The position numbers and the translations under genes were made by a program. Positions 25,164 to 38,977 of a stretch of DNA of 64,000 bases are shown here, in pieces. The first letter of the stretch is position 1. Each line of letters starts with the position of its first letter. The stretch is from Acanthochlamys bracteata (lineage: Eukaryota > Streptophyta > Magnoliopsida > Pandanales > Velloziaceae), in assembly GCA_019914995.1 (NCBI GenBank), contig CM034128.1, forward strand, positions 5,954,501 through 6,018,500, written 5' to 3'. Under the pieces are notes generated by a model. That model saw nothing but the letters and a program-made list of their open reading frames with translations, searched no databases and was not told where the DNA came from.

Positions 25164-25592
25164 AATATTATATACCTATACTGATTTTGGCACATGTTCT
25201 AAGCTTTGTAAAGAAAGTAAACAATTCATCCTCAGGATAACAGCAGAGCATCACGTCAAAACATCATGAGATCAGAAGTCCAAAGGTCATTAAACATGAA
25301 TATCAACTCATTTATAGTTGTACTTATATTGGCACATGTTTGGATCTAAATTCATTACTCAACCAAAAAACAAAAGATTTTAAATTACAACAAACTAGCA
25401 GGATCCCACAAGCCAAAGGAATAATTATGACTAGAAGATTCTATGGCATAGTGCAGTATATGTAGTTGTTTCACTCATAGCAAAGTTATCCATAGAACCA
25501 AGGCTCCCGCATGAAGGCGTACAATTCCAAGAAACTTGAAATCAGTAGAATAAGGTAAACTGCATTTAAATAAGAAATCTGAAGTCGTCTAA
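25164..25592. other. No recognisable feature
   Basis: AT-rich DNA between the TRIM and the next MITE. No long reading frame and no repeat pair was seen. Confidence 0.4.
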
Positions 25593-25853
25593 TAGGGTGT
25601 TTGGGATTGCTTTTTTTGGACACTTTTTTTCAATTTTTAATTTCACGTTTTTCAATATATATTTTATAAATATATAAAAAATTTATTTAAAAATTTAGAA
25701 AGTGTAGAAAAATTCTACGAAGTGAGATCTTTTTATTGTATAGTTTTATTATTTTTTTGAAAGTAAAAAAAATATAACTCATTTTTCAAAAAGGACAAAA
25801 ATATCCTTCATTTTAGAAAAGCTCCATTTCATAAGCACTACCAAACACCCCTA
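25593..25853. mobile_element. MITE with AGGGTGTTTGG termini
   Basis: The left end AGGGTGTTTGGGATTGC and the right end (CCAAACACCCCT) are complementary over the first dozen bases, with an AT-rich 260-bp body lacking coding content. Related ends are seen at about 27249-27466, 33800-33982 and 62400-62640. Target duplication not resolved. Confidence 0.6.
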
Positions 25854-26956
25854 AATCTCACTTGTGTCAAACACAAGAAATGAGGCAATGACACACAGAC
25901 AACATACATATACTTTATAGTAAGTAAATAATCAAACAGGTCTAATTTGATTCTAGAAGCTGTTGTTGGAAACATCCATGCAAACCTGGTGTCGAATAGA
26001 TATCTGGACAAACATTGATAAATACACAAAATTATTGCAACTTTCTGGTATCACTTTACTTTCAAGCAAGTGAGAAAGAACATATGGAAACAACTTCACT
26101 GTGCATGTGAAAGAGAGAAACCAAGACTGATCGAGATTATCAAGTAACACAAGATCTTACATCTAGCCGTGCAGATATCCTTTCAAACTAACAGAAACAA
26201 ATTCCATAGCATAACTTTGGTAAGCACAGTACGAAATATGTCGCTTCAGGCATTGAACTTGTTAGGGATTGGTATTTCAAATTCAACCACAGCATACTGA
26301 AGCAAAATCAATGTGCAATACTACTAACAGACTGTTTGGATTAGTAACGAAAAGGAATGAACAGGAAGGTGAAGCAATTCCCTTCATTACTTGCGTTTGG
26401 CATCTCTTGATAAGGGGAGGAAAGAACTGCTCTCCTTCCTTCACCCTATATGGAGGGTAAACGCTAACCGTCGAATCGGCAGGTAAGCATGCAGACACAA
26501 AACCCATCAATTTTTCTTCCAATTTTGCCCTAATATATAGTGATTCAGAAATTTTATTTTTTCTTTCTCTGGCGTCCTAGTTTTCTCTCCCGGGATCTTC
26601 CCTTCTCATAGCGGCGCGTCTCCCCGCAGCGACGGTCTTCAACGATCGCCGTCACTGATATTCTACTGATCACCTCTCTCTATTACTACGGTAGTATGGT
26701 GTTGATAATAGGGCAATCGCTGTCACCGATCTTCTTCTCCTTCAATCTCGTGCCCGTATCTCCAGCAGCCGCGCGTCTGCAGCGATCGCTGTCGCTTCAC
26801 TTGTATTTTTAGAAAGAGAAGAAAGAGATTTAACATGGTGAGACGGCGTAGCTGGTCGTTATCAGCTCAAACATTCGAAGCAGGTCAACTGCTCTTCTTA
26901 ATATTCCAATTTCACCTTCAATTTTTGTTAGTTTATATAAAAGGTTAGAATCTCGA

Positions 26957-26987
<31 letters not shown>

Positions 26988-27248
26988 ATATGGAACTACG
27001 GTGAGTTTTCTAGACAACAAATAGAGTTAAAAAATGCTTAATCTATTGATTTGATATTTCGTAGGTGTTTCCAGCTGGTGTTATGATATGTTTAAGTTCT
27101 CTTGAACAATCTTTTAGAAATGTTATGAATTCTTATTTTGTGAGAGTGGTGGATATCTAGGTTGGTTATGGTTATGATTCAAATAGTTCTAGTTATGTAT
27201 GGGTTTATCAAATTACGGTTTAAAATAATCATATTTTTGAGATTTGTC
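25854..27248. other. Gene-free region with a GC-rich leader-like block
   Basis: From 25854 to 26560 no gene is recognised; 'gactgtttggattagtaacg' near 26329 looks like a transposon end. From 26560 to 26880 the DNA is GC-richer with GATCGCCGTC-type words and ends in a short ATG-started frame (26835-26882) followed by a possible GT donor. This resembles the 5' leader and first exon of a transposon or captured gene, but no continuation was found. A pure T run and (GT)n/TA lie near 26960-26990. Confidence 0.3.
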
Positions 27249-27466
27249 TAAATGCGTATTTGGTATTGCTTATAAATTTATTTTCATTTCAATTTATATT
27301 TTATATTTTAAATAAAATTTTTAAATATTTAAAGAATTTTAAATAAACTCTACATCATAAAATTTTATTATTATTTATTTTTTAAAATAAAAAATAGAAT
27401 TTATTTTAAAATATTTTTTAAATATTTTTTTTTCGAAGACACTCCAAAATATCCCGTGAGCCTATT
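27249..27466. mobile_element. MITE-like AT-rich element
   Basis: Ends 'gcgtatttggtattgctta' and 'cactccaaaatatccc' are partly complementary and enclose AT-rich palindromic DNA. Weak support; grouped with the element at 25593. Confidence 0.4.
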
Positions 27467-27494
27467 GGATATAGTAGCGGTCATAGTTGTTAAA

Positions 27495-28195
27495 ATTCTA
27501 ATTTAAATCTTAAAATCTTACGATTTTATATCAACAAAATGATCCTACTTGATACAAGATCTCGATTTTATTTCAAATCTGTAAGATCCCGATTTTACTT
27601 ACGATCTTACGATTTCAGCCTATAAAAAATTTTCATAAATCAGAAAAGCTCTTGAGGATTTTGAGTGAAGCTGAACTAGCTAAAAGAATATCAGTCATTC
27701 GTTTGTGGCGGGTGCGATTGTGTTTGGTTTATTTCGTGAGGGATTTATTATGAGAGCAAAATATTTTCTATATGGTGTTATTTTGAATTATATTTTTTCT
27801 CTTTATTTGAGGCGATAAAGACGTATTACTTAATTACATAAGAAATTAGATTTTCTAAATATTGTATAACTATATAAATGTATATTTATAAATAATGACA
27901 TAATATGTAAAGATATTGTAATAATAAGCTAAATGGATATAAAAAATTATTAATGATATAGTTTATTTGAACTACAAATATAAGCATTGTTAATTTATTA
28001 CATTAAGATAAAATATAAAAAAAATTATATATTTGATTTTAGCAATTTTAATAAGTACTATTTAAAATTTTTAAAATATTAAATAAATTTATAAAAAAAT
28101 TATCAATAAATAAGATCTTACGATCTTACTTAAATTTTTGATTTTATGATTCTATACAAGTAAAATAATCCTACATAAAATCTTGATTCTGACAA
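27495..28195. mobile_element. hAT-like non-autonomous repeat (AGTTGT-AAAATC type)
   Basis: The left part ('catagttgttaaaattc') and right part ('cttgattctgacaatg') are roughly complementary, with repeated 'gatcttacgatttta' words near both ends. A similar sequence opens at about 54195. No coding content. Confidence 0.45.
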
Positions 28196-28219
28196 TGTTG
28201 GCAGCGGCGATTAATAGAG

Positions 28220-28700
28220 CTAAAAGTAATGAACTTCATGCACGTTCACAATGGGCATGCTTGGATATCTTTTTTAGTGCTTTTAGTTCAGAAAAAGTAT
28301 TTAACATCAGAAAGCTTGTTTCACAGCGCATTTTGGCCAAACAAGCTACTTGTTTTGCTCGAAGTATCAAAACGATGCTTTTTCAAAAACGCAACACGAA
28401 GCTTTTATCTCGAAACTGTAAAATGATATATCTATCCATATTAAGTTAAAGATATTTCAGAGTTTATACATCATCTTGTCATCTTTATTTTCTCAACTTC
28501 TTCTCATTTCTCAACTCTCTCCCAATTTCTCTTCTCGGCTCCTCTCACTACCTTCCCTCCACGATCCCTTGATCTCTTTTGTCTCCGATGCTTATCGTTG
28601 TACTATTCTCCTCAATCTGTCTTTTCCTCATCTCTGCTACCTCTTTGTCTCGAAACCCTACAGAAGGAGAAATTATGGGATTAAAATAGATGTGCAAAGC
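28220..28700 (+). repeat. First copy of a diverged duplication (partner 29050-29510)
   Basis: Both segments run in the same direction: a 'gggcatgcttggat' / 'ggccatgtttagat' start, AT-rich DNA, 'aaatgatatat.t.tccatatta', then a pyrimidine-rich block of CTCTC words. Similarity is clear by eye but diverged. They look like two related transposon left ends or a tandem duplication. Confidence 0.6.
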
Positions 28701-28839
28701 TCTAGCATGCTCGCCACTACCAGCACTCCACCCGCTGCCACGTTACCGTAATCTCTATCTCCCCACTGTCAACCTTCCATAGTCTCCCAACACGTGCCGC
28801 GATGGTGCTATGTAGAAATATTGTAATTGTCGTGCATCC

Positions 28840-28905
28840 ATGACAGTTGTGCAACGGGATGTTAAGCCGGAGAACTTTTTCTTTCTTAGCAAACTTCGTA
28901 AGACT
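28840..28905 (+). pseudogene. Fragment of a protein kinase catalytic loop
   Basis: The frame reads VVQRDVKPENFFFLSKL, matching the kinase subdomain VIb signature (H/Y-R-D-x-K-P-E-N) of CDPK/CRK-type plant kinases, with the first histidine replaced by glutamine. No other kinase subdomain was seen nearby, so this is an isolated fragment, probably captured. The resemblance rests on about 17 residues, hence modest confidence. Confidence 0.45.
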
Positions 28906-29049
28906 ATTATCACGGAAAGAGCACCATTCAAATCTTATAAACACATACTACCACAAACACACAGAGCACATGGCCGGCAAGTTTACTCATGGCCGCCTTG
29001 CAAACCGTCAGTCCAGAAGTTCAAGTCCCTCATCCATTTGCTATGGCCA

Positions 29050-29510
29050 TGTTTAGATGAGCTTATTTTTGGCTTTTATTTAAAAAAAAGCATTCAATAG
29101 TATTTTGAGTGTTTGGTAATGTCAGCTTCTACAAAAAATAAACAGCTTTTTTCTCCTAAGAAAAAAAGCATCAGATTGATGCTTTTCCAATAAAACGCGC
29201 AGAGCTTTTTTCGTTCGGTTGTTTAAAATGATATATTTGTCCATATTAAATTAATAAAATTATAGAGTTTATAATTCCTCCTGCCCTCTTTACTCTATCA
29301 ACATTCCTCATTTCTCACTCTCTCTCGAATTCTCTCTTACTCCTCTCTGCTGCCCGCTCCCCCCGATCCCGTCTCTCGATCTCTCCGTCTTCGGCATTGA
29401 TGTTTGTAGTATTCTCCTCTCTCCGCCTTCTCTCTATCGCTACTATCTCTGTACCCTCAATTTGTACTCAATGAGCTCGTGAGAGTCTCGAAACTCTAAT
29501 CGCGGGCTAT
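29050..29510 (+). repeat. Second copy of the diverged duplication (partner 28220-28700)
   Basis: Same block order as 28220-28700; the pyrimidine-rich end (ctctctc, gatctctcc, ttctctctatcgctac) is the clearest match. Confidence 0.6.
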
Positions 29511-29727
29511 CTCCACAACAGTTATCCGCTGCTTCTCTCCACTCGTGCTATCAGTGTTGGCCACCGTCTTCTCTGACGAATCAGTAGCGCAAATGGTAAA
29601 CAAAATCTCTTGATCCATCTCTGTTCTATGATATCTAAACTTTTCTAATGATTTGTTCTAATGGATTGGTAATTATTTGCGGAAACCATCAACGCATTGC
29701 CGGTGTTCGAAATTGTTTTCTTTTCAG

Positions 29728-29923
29728 TGCTGGGCTTGATAAGGGTTGATCTTGTTAAGTGGAAGGAGCGAGGAATTCGAGTTACGATACTCCTGATGTC
29801 TTGCTGATGATGTTGCTGACCTTGCGATCGTTCTGGCGATTTCTATGTCTAGAAGATTCCCACAAGCTGATCGATATGTGAGAAATGGATCGTGGACTAA
29901 AGGATTACCAATTCACTCCAAAG
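29728..29923 (+). pseudogene. Captured exon of a D-2-hydroxyacid dehydrogenase (hydroxypyruvate reductase-like)
   Basis: An intron-type acceptor (cttttcag at 29720-29727) is followed by a frame reading VDLVKWKERGIRVT. After a frameshift the similarity continues with PDVLADDVADLAI, ADRYVRNG and W, and then an AAG|GT donor-like junction at 29923/29924. This order matches the segment just before the Rossmann nucleotide-binding motif in plant HPR2/HPR3/HPPR reductases, which reduce hydroxypyruvate, glyoxylate or hydroxyphenylpyruvate. The GxGxxG motif and catalytic residues would lie in the next exon, which is absent. One frameshift is visible and no neighbouring exon was found, so it is a non-functional fragment. 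Confidence 0.6.
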
Positions 29924-30985
29924 GTTTGTGCATTTGTTGATTTGTTAGTCAATTTTGTTAGATTTTCGTTTCTGTCTAGGATATAGTTGGCTAATGGTTA
30001 AAATATGAGATTTTTCCTAGTTTCTTGTTGTGTTGATTAATTATTTACGACTGTTTTACCTTGATTGGATGTTAGGAGGGGGGAGGGAGGACTGTGAAGT
30101 CCTTAAGTGTTTTATTTTAAAAATACCAATCGTGGTCTGAAGACCATTTTTTACGCTATAGTGGTGATCATTTCTCCTAAATGCCTAAATCATCCAAATG
30201 GTGTTATCAACTTTTAAATCTATCCTGAACTAGAAATAACAGATAAAAATGTGAAGTTGTGATTATACCAAAACACTGGTATCTTTAAGATAAATGTTTA
30301 AGTGAACCATCATTTTGTGTTGGGAAAAATTCAAACTACCTTTTTCAGAAGTATGAACAATTTTTTTAATTTTCTAAAGCATCACTTCTTCATCAAGGTT
30401 TCTTAAATGACTGAGGTGCTAAAAACTTTAGTAATACATTGTATTAGACTCAGCATATGCTGGTTCATGTCACAATCATTTTGCTAAACATATAACTTGT
30501 TATTTAAGTCAGATTTCAACTGGGCAGGGAGACCTACGCAATTGCTTTTACTTTTTTACATGTTAAACTTTCTTGATTGATGTACTTGCATCTTCAGGAA
30601 GAGATAAGTTGACAGTGATAGTAGTTTAACTTCTGTTAATTCCTTGTAAAAGCCATTGACCGAGTAATGGCTCTTGCATCTTACTATATGTCTTCTTCTA
30701 TATTGTTTTATGTGTTTGTCACTTGTGATAAATCAAAATATTGCAACCAGCCAGTTAACTGGTTTGATTTAATCTCACTCAGAACACCTTTATGTATTTT
30801 GGGTTGGTTTGTACATTTTTTCATGTAATTCTTTCATTTGCTTATATGAGGAATTGCTTGATTTACGATAAAGCATTCAGACTCGTGCTTTTCTACAAGC
30901 TAATAGCTCTCATTTCTCTGTACTCCTTGTGGTATACTTGTAATTTGTTACTTCCTTAATTTTGTTCTTTTATTTATCATCTCAG

Positions 30986-31640
30986 TTGATTGCTTCTTTT
31001 TCATCACGTGGCATGAGTACTTGGGAGATTCCTCATGGGTGAGTCACTATATAGATATGCTTCATTTGCAGATTTCGTGTTTAATCATTCTCAGTTCAGT
31101 TTTCTTGAACAAATTTGGGTGTAGGCTATTGAACCTTTTGTTTGCTGTTAAACTGAAATAAAAACCTCGATTTGAACCTTCTGTGAATTCCAGATAGCAT
31201 AAAGACTCTTGGTAAGAAATACGTGAAACTTGTTTGACATTTGAGCTGTATCAAAGAATGATGATTGGAAGTTCATAATATCAGCTTTGTTTGAATTTGA
31301 TAAAAGTGGTTCCAGCTCTAAAGTATTTTCTGGTATTTGGTTTCTTGGGTTATTCTGGCTTGATTTTCATATGCAATGCTCTCTGAGGGGAAAATATAGC
31401 ACCATCTAAGTTCTTCTGTGTCCTTACAGGTATGGGCGTCTAAAACCAGATGTCGGTTGTGTATGGTAGGGAAATTATGGTATCTAAGATCAGCACTGGT
31501 TGCAAGATTCTTTCAGGCACTAGTGTTGCAAGCCAAGTTGTGGCTGGTGTGGTATGCTTGCTTGTAAGCATCATACCAGAAAATGAGCGCAAACAACTTT
31601 TGAATCTAGCAAGCTCTAGTTGAAGCAAGCTCTAGCTTGA
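30986..31640 (+). pseudogene. Captured two-exon fragment of Site-1 protease (S1P, subtilase SBT6.1 type)
   Basis: The first exon (30986-31038) follows ..atctcag and reads SFSSRGMSTWEIPHG, with a GTGAGT donor. The second exon (from 31430, after ..ccttacag) reads YGRLKPDV across the expected split codon. After a one-base shift it continues with GREIM, SKISTGCKILSGTSVAS and VVAGVVCLLVSIIPE, including the subtilase GTSxAS catalytic-serine motif. It then ends at TGA 31621-31623 beside a short duplication. The match is to plant S1P, a Golgi membrane protease that activates bZIP factors. Only about 90 of roughly 1,000 residues are present, with one frameshift and a replaced proline in GTSVASP, so it is a relic. 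Retained intron borders indicate capture of genomic DNA. Confidence 0.75.
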
Positions 31641-31689
31641 ACTTATGTTCTTTATGTGTAACATTGTTCACTTTCTTTAAATCATGGTA

Positions 31690-32450
31690 CTCTTGTTCAT
31701 GATGATTACTTTTGTAATAAAAAATTATTAAAAATCTTTATTCGAAAATTTAGGCCTTTTCATGTCAGTTATAGCTTTTGTTATAATTATTTAGAAAAAG
31801 TGGGTTTTCATTTTCAAATTTGTTGAACACTTTCTAGATATTTTTCTTGTTTGTGTTTTTTTTTTCTTTTTTCCTTTGTTTGTCATCGCTATATGTATTA
31901 CTGCAATAAAAATTTCATGCCAAAAGAAGATGTATTGGAATGCCACAGTGCATAAGATACTTCAATATCACGAAAAATATGCCATCATGTTTGTCATTAC
32001 TTATTATTTATTAATTCCTATCAATCTATTAATTAACTATTAATTATTATTATAGTATATAAATTTTAATTTAAAATTATTATTAAAATAATAATATATT
32101 TATTAATAAGTTTATAAATATTAATATAAAAAATATTAAATAAAAATTATTTTAAAAATATATTATAAAATTAATTTTAAAAAATTAAATAATATAAGAA
32201 AATAAATTCAAAATTTTATTAATATATTATTTATTATATATCTAAGAATATTTTAGATATTATATATTTTATTTATTTATAAATACAAATTTAGTCAAAT
32301 ATATTTGTAATTTCTTTTACGAAAAAATTTTAAATAATAAATTTATTCAAACAAAATTTAAAAAAAATAGCTTTCTAACCAAAGCTTAACGGCCATTTTT
32401 TTTACCAAAAAAATATGAAAAGTAGCTTTCGTTTAAAAACTTTAAATTTA
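31690..32450. other. AT-rich DNA without genes
   Basis: Over 80 percent A/T between 31980 and 32350 with 'tattattaa' words. No reading frame or repeat pair was recognised. It lies at the right end of the carrier candidate. Confidence 0.5.
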
Positions 32451-32796
32451 AATTTTAGCCGAACATAGCTTATACGTGATCTACCGGACACATATTATAT
32501 CAATATCATAAACACAGAAAGAAAACAATAAAAATAAAAATCAGAGAAACTTCAAATTATATCTGTCCATTCGACACTTCAAATCCTTACTTGTCAGAAT
32601 TCATGCTTGCCGGAACATCAAATCCATCCACCGAAAATCCCAAAATTCAAATCTTATCTAATAAATATACAAATTACAATAAAAACAGAGAAAAAAATCA
32701 CAAAGTTCGAATCTTTTTTACAAATTCTTGGTGAGATCTCACAGGGAGCCAACTGAATATATCAAATTCCAAAACAGCATCCCGATAAATAAATAA

Positions 32797-32800
<4 letters not shown>

Positions 32801-32828
<28 letters not shown>
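32801..32828. repeat. (TA)n tract, left flank of element C
   Basis: About 28 bp of TA directly against the terminal GGGATAGG of the foldback element; TA resumes at 33256 on the other side. Confidence 0.95.
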
Positions 32829-33255
32829 GGGATAGGATATACGCACATGCCATCCTTAAAGGTACATGTCTATACATGCCCGCCAAACGTGGCCGGCGAG
32901 CTCTCCAAATCCAATCTTCACCGTTGGATATGAAGAACCATGAGTTGGGAACATGTTGATAAAATTTCAGCTCAATCGGAATACGAATCGACCTCCATCG
33001 GAACTCTTGATCAAAATGACATAAATTTTTAAATTTGACAAAAGATATATATTTTGTTTTTGTGTCACTTTGATCAAGAGTTCCGATGGAGGTCGATTCG
33101 TATTCCGATTGAGTTGAAATTTTATCAACATGTTCCCAACTCATGGTTCTTCATATCCAACGGTAGAGATTGAATTTAGAGAGCTCGCCGGCCACTTTTG
33201 GCCGGCATGTGTACACATGTGTCTTTAAAGATGGCATGTGCCTATATCCTATCCC
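32829..33255. mobile_element. Element C: 427-bp foldback element with ~187-bp TIRs inserted in (TA)n
   Basis: Almost the whole element is one inverted repeat: 32829-~33015 pairs with ~33069-33255, with a loop of about 50 AT-rich bases. Its tips are GGGATAGGATATACGCACA and its near-complement. CCGTTGGAT occurs about 93 bases from the left tip and GGCCGGCGAG/CTCGCCGGCC words in both arms, as in elements A and B. No coding content. It fits a non-autonomous MULE-type foldback, perhaps mobilised by relatives of A and B. Arm similarity is high by eye, so it is not very old. Confidence 0.8.
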
Positions 33256-34007
33256 TATATATATATATATATTATTTTCATTTTAATTAGAAAATTAAAT
33301 CGAGATTGAATCGTTATTCGATTGAGTTAAAATTTTTTCAGTATATTATTAATTTCTAATTTTATATATTCAATAATGAAAATTAAATTTAGAAATTTTT
33401 TTAACAAAAAATAGCTAAAAAGTGCATATAAAATGCATGCATCATATAGATATTGATTATAATGCTCTATAATGTATGCTATAATTATAAACCAAAAAGG
33501 ATTTTCTTTCTCTCCTCTCTCCTCTCTCCTCTCTCCAACTCCTCTCAGCCTCCTTCTCGGTTCCTCTTCCTTCTTCGATTGCTCAACATAAAACCACAAC
33601 AATTTGTAGGTTGGGATTGAATGAATACACAGAGCTTGGTTAATTTGTATTTATAGAGGTTTTGGATATCATCAGAACATTTGTATCTAGTTTAATATAC
33701 ACAACACTTCTGAACGGAAAAAAAAAGTACTTGTACTGAACTCGTAATTTGCTGCTGCTTCTGAAACATTGTATAGTCACCTGTGTTAGATTGTTGTACA
33801 TGAAAGCATTTTTAAAAAAGAGTTTTTTGAACAAAAAATAAATAAAAAATTTTGAAAAACGTTTATATTTTTTTATATTTTGTAAATTTTAAAAAATTCT
33901 ATAAAATATAATAAAAATTTATTAAAAATATAAAATATAAGCTTATATAAAGGATTTTAGAAGTACTTCAAAATACCACCTTAATATGGTCGGGTACCTA
34001 GCTAAAC
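33256..34007. other. TA remnant, then AT-rich DNA with a MITE-like end
   Basis: A short TA tract (33256-33272) is followed by AT-rich DNA, CT-rich words near 33510-33540, and a possible MITE (about 33800-33982) ending 'cttcaaaataccacc'. No gene was recognised. Confidence 0.35.
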
Positions 34008-34780
34008 TATAGTTGTCAGACCTGGACCAAACAGTCCGGATCGATCCGGACGGTAAATCGGTTCAGGTTTGTAAAAGGATTGTTTATACAATCGATCCGT
34101 TTTGATCCGGTTTGACCCGCTTCAATCCGATCGATTCGCCCGTCCGGATCAAACCGGATTGAATAAAATTTTAAAAAAATTAATTAAAAAAAATTAAATT
34201 GATATATTTAATATAAAAATAATTATTAATAGTCCTATGTTGAAAAATAATATATAGTTTAGAATTTGTATTTGGATATGATAATGCAAAAATATAATTA
34301 ATTATGTCTTATTTATAATATCAATTATTAGTGATTTTTAAATTTTTATATTGTAAAATATTTAGACTCAAATATGTATACCTAAAAAAATTACTTATGT
34401 CTCTTTTATTATTTATCTATTTTATGATTTATCTTTTTCTAATCTCCTAATTTATTTAAATATTTCTCATTTATAAATTATTATTATTATTGTTGTTAGT
34501 GGTGGTAATATCATGGTTGCAATATTTCAATTTTTATTGTAATTATTATTACTATTGTTTTGAAAGTAATGTCATAATAAAAATAGTTTAATTTTTTGTT
34601 ATGATTGCTGCTGCTGTTATTATTGATAGTGCGATAATGACAGTAAATTTGTTATTATTAATTAAAAATAATTTAATATTATTGACCAACGGTTCGACGG
34701 ATTGATCCGACGGATCAACTCAAAAATTATAATTCAGATAATTTTTCGTTACGATATTCGATCCGATTCTTAACCACACA
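34008..34780. mobile_element. hAT-like non-autonomous element (TATAGTTGT / GATCCGGACGG family)
   Basis: The first 130 bp (tccggatcgatccgga, gacccgcttcaatccga) match the start of the element at 43707-44295, as do the AT-rich body and the closing 'gatccgattctta'. No coding content. The right border is approximate because the expected terminal repeat is degraded. It lies about 240 bp upstream of the trihelix/UMP-kinase gene, in its likely promoter region. Confidence 0.6.
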
Positions 34781-35021
34781 AAAGAAACAGGCCAGGCTAA
34801 ACCCAGTTTAGCCATTAATTAATTAACGCGACGGGAATTTGAATAGATCCTGACGGTGTTTTCAGTCACAAGTTCACGGTCAGGTTCGGACCGTTAACCG
34901 TTCCGAGCCACTCCATCGATCAATTCTCAAACATGCTCGTGTTTACGTCGTCGGCTCCCGTTTCCGTCTGTTCCTTCTGTTTCTTACCAATTAATTAAAT
35001 TAACTTAACCCTAACGCCCCC

Positions 35022-38014
<2,993 letters not shown>

Positions 38015-38977
38015 TCCAGTGTGCACTTGAGATAAGCATGAGCAACATCTGCCAGTTTTTAGAAGATTTTGCTGGTTTAGTAATCAAGCAGCAACTTTTG
38101 CAAGATGTTCTGTGGCTACAAATACACTACATCCATGGCTTTGAGATACTTGAGCCTTTCTTATGATCAGCATGGAAGCACTTAGAGTTGACTGGTACAT
38201 TCTCCGGCCATCTTGTGGATTAAGCAAAATGTGTTAAGTTGTACAGCTGTATTTTAAGATTGCTTTGGTAGGTGGATATGCTGCAAATAGGTCCATGTGC
38301 ACAGAGGCATAGTACATGCATACAACTGAAGTTCCTGTGCTACCCAATTGTTGTAACTTGCTTGTAAATTGTATCGATGCTGTCCTTGCACTCGAGAAGG
38401 GTGCCTGTAACTGGTCGTTGCCCAGGTTCGACAGCAAGTTGGATATATTTTCAATGATGCGTAAATTTCTGTTAGCTCCAGTTATCCAAAAAGAAAAATA
38501 TCTTAGCTATTTCTAATCTATACATGACCAACAGAACTATGTTCGGTGTTTTATACATTGCATTTGGAAGACCACAGAAAAAAATGAGCATCAATTCCTT
38601 TTCCTTTCCACAGGATGCTGATCTTGAAGCTCTCACATGAGTAGCTGGTATGGAAGTCTCAGTAGCTGAGACAGCTTCCTTCAGTATTTACGGCAAGAGA
38701 TGAAATGGAGCTGCTGTGGTGGCTGTAGGCTAGTAAATCCCAAAAAATACATAAGAGTGGTTCTTTAAAGCATCAAAATTACAAAAATGATGGATAATAG
38801 AATGACTTCTAGCAATCTCAAGTCACAAACATCGTAAAAGGTCAGTATCCAAATGACAATGCCTCCCAAAGTCATTAGCATAAAGAGAAAGGCAGCTACT
38901 AACGAGCTGACCTACATAGCTATATCCAAGAGACAAAAGAAACATCACAAAGAATTTCATCATAAGCTCAGAACAGA
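38015..38977. other. Intergenic DNA / 3' UTRs of converging genes
   Basis: The upstream plus-strand gene stops at 38014 and the minus-strand gene stops at 38978, so both 3' UTRs fall here. No further reading frame was recognised. Confidence 0.5.

Larger units (their letters stand above)
29050..32470 (+). mobile_element. Candidate carrier element holding fragments of several host genes
   Basis: The left border ('gccatgtttagatgagctt') and a right border near 32455 ('gccgaacatagctta', complement 'taagctatgttcggc') are loosely complementary, as in hAT-like elements. A second related left end lies at about 28232. Inside are exon-like fragments of a D-2-hydroxyacid dehydrogenase and of Site-1 protease, both in plus orientation and both with splice borders, followed by about 700 bp of AT-rich DNA. 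Multi-gene capture with introns is known for Pack-MULEs, Helitrons and some CACTA/hAT elements; which applies here is not settled. No transposase is visible. Confidence 0.4.

Noticed and set aside
31440-31628. Minus-strand 62-codon frame
   Set aside because: It is the shadow of the Site-1 protease fragment, which is clearly on the plus strand.
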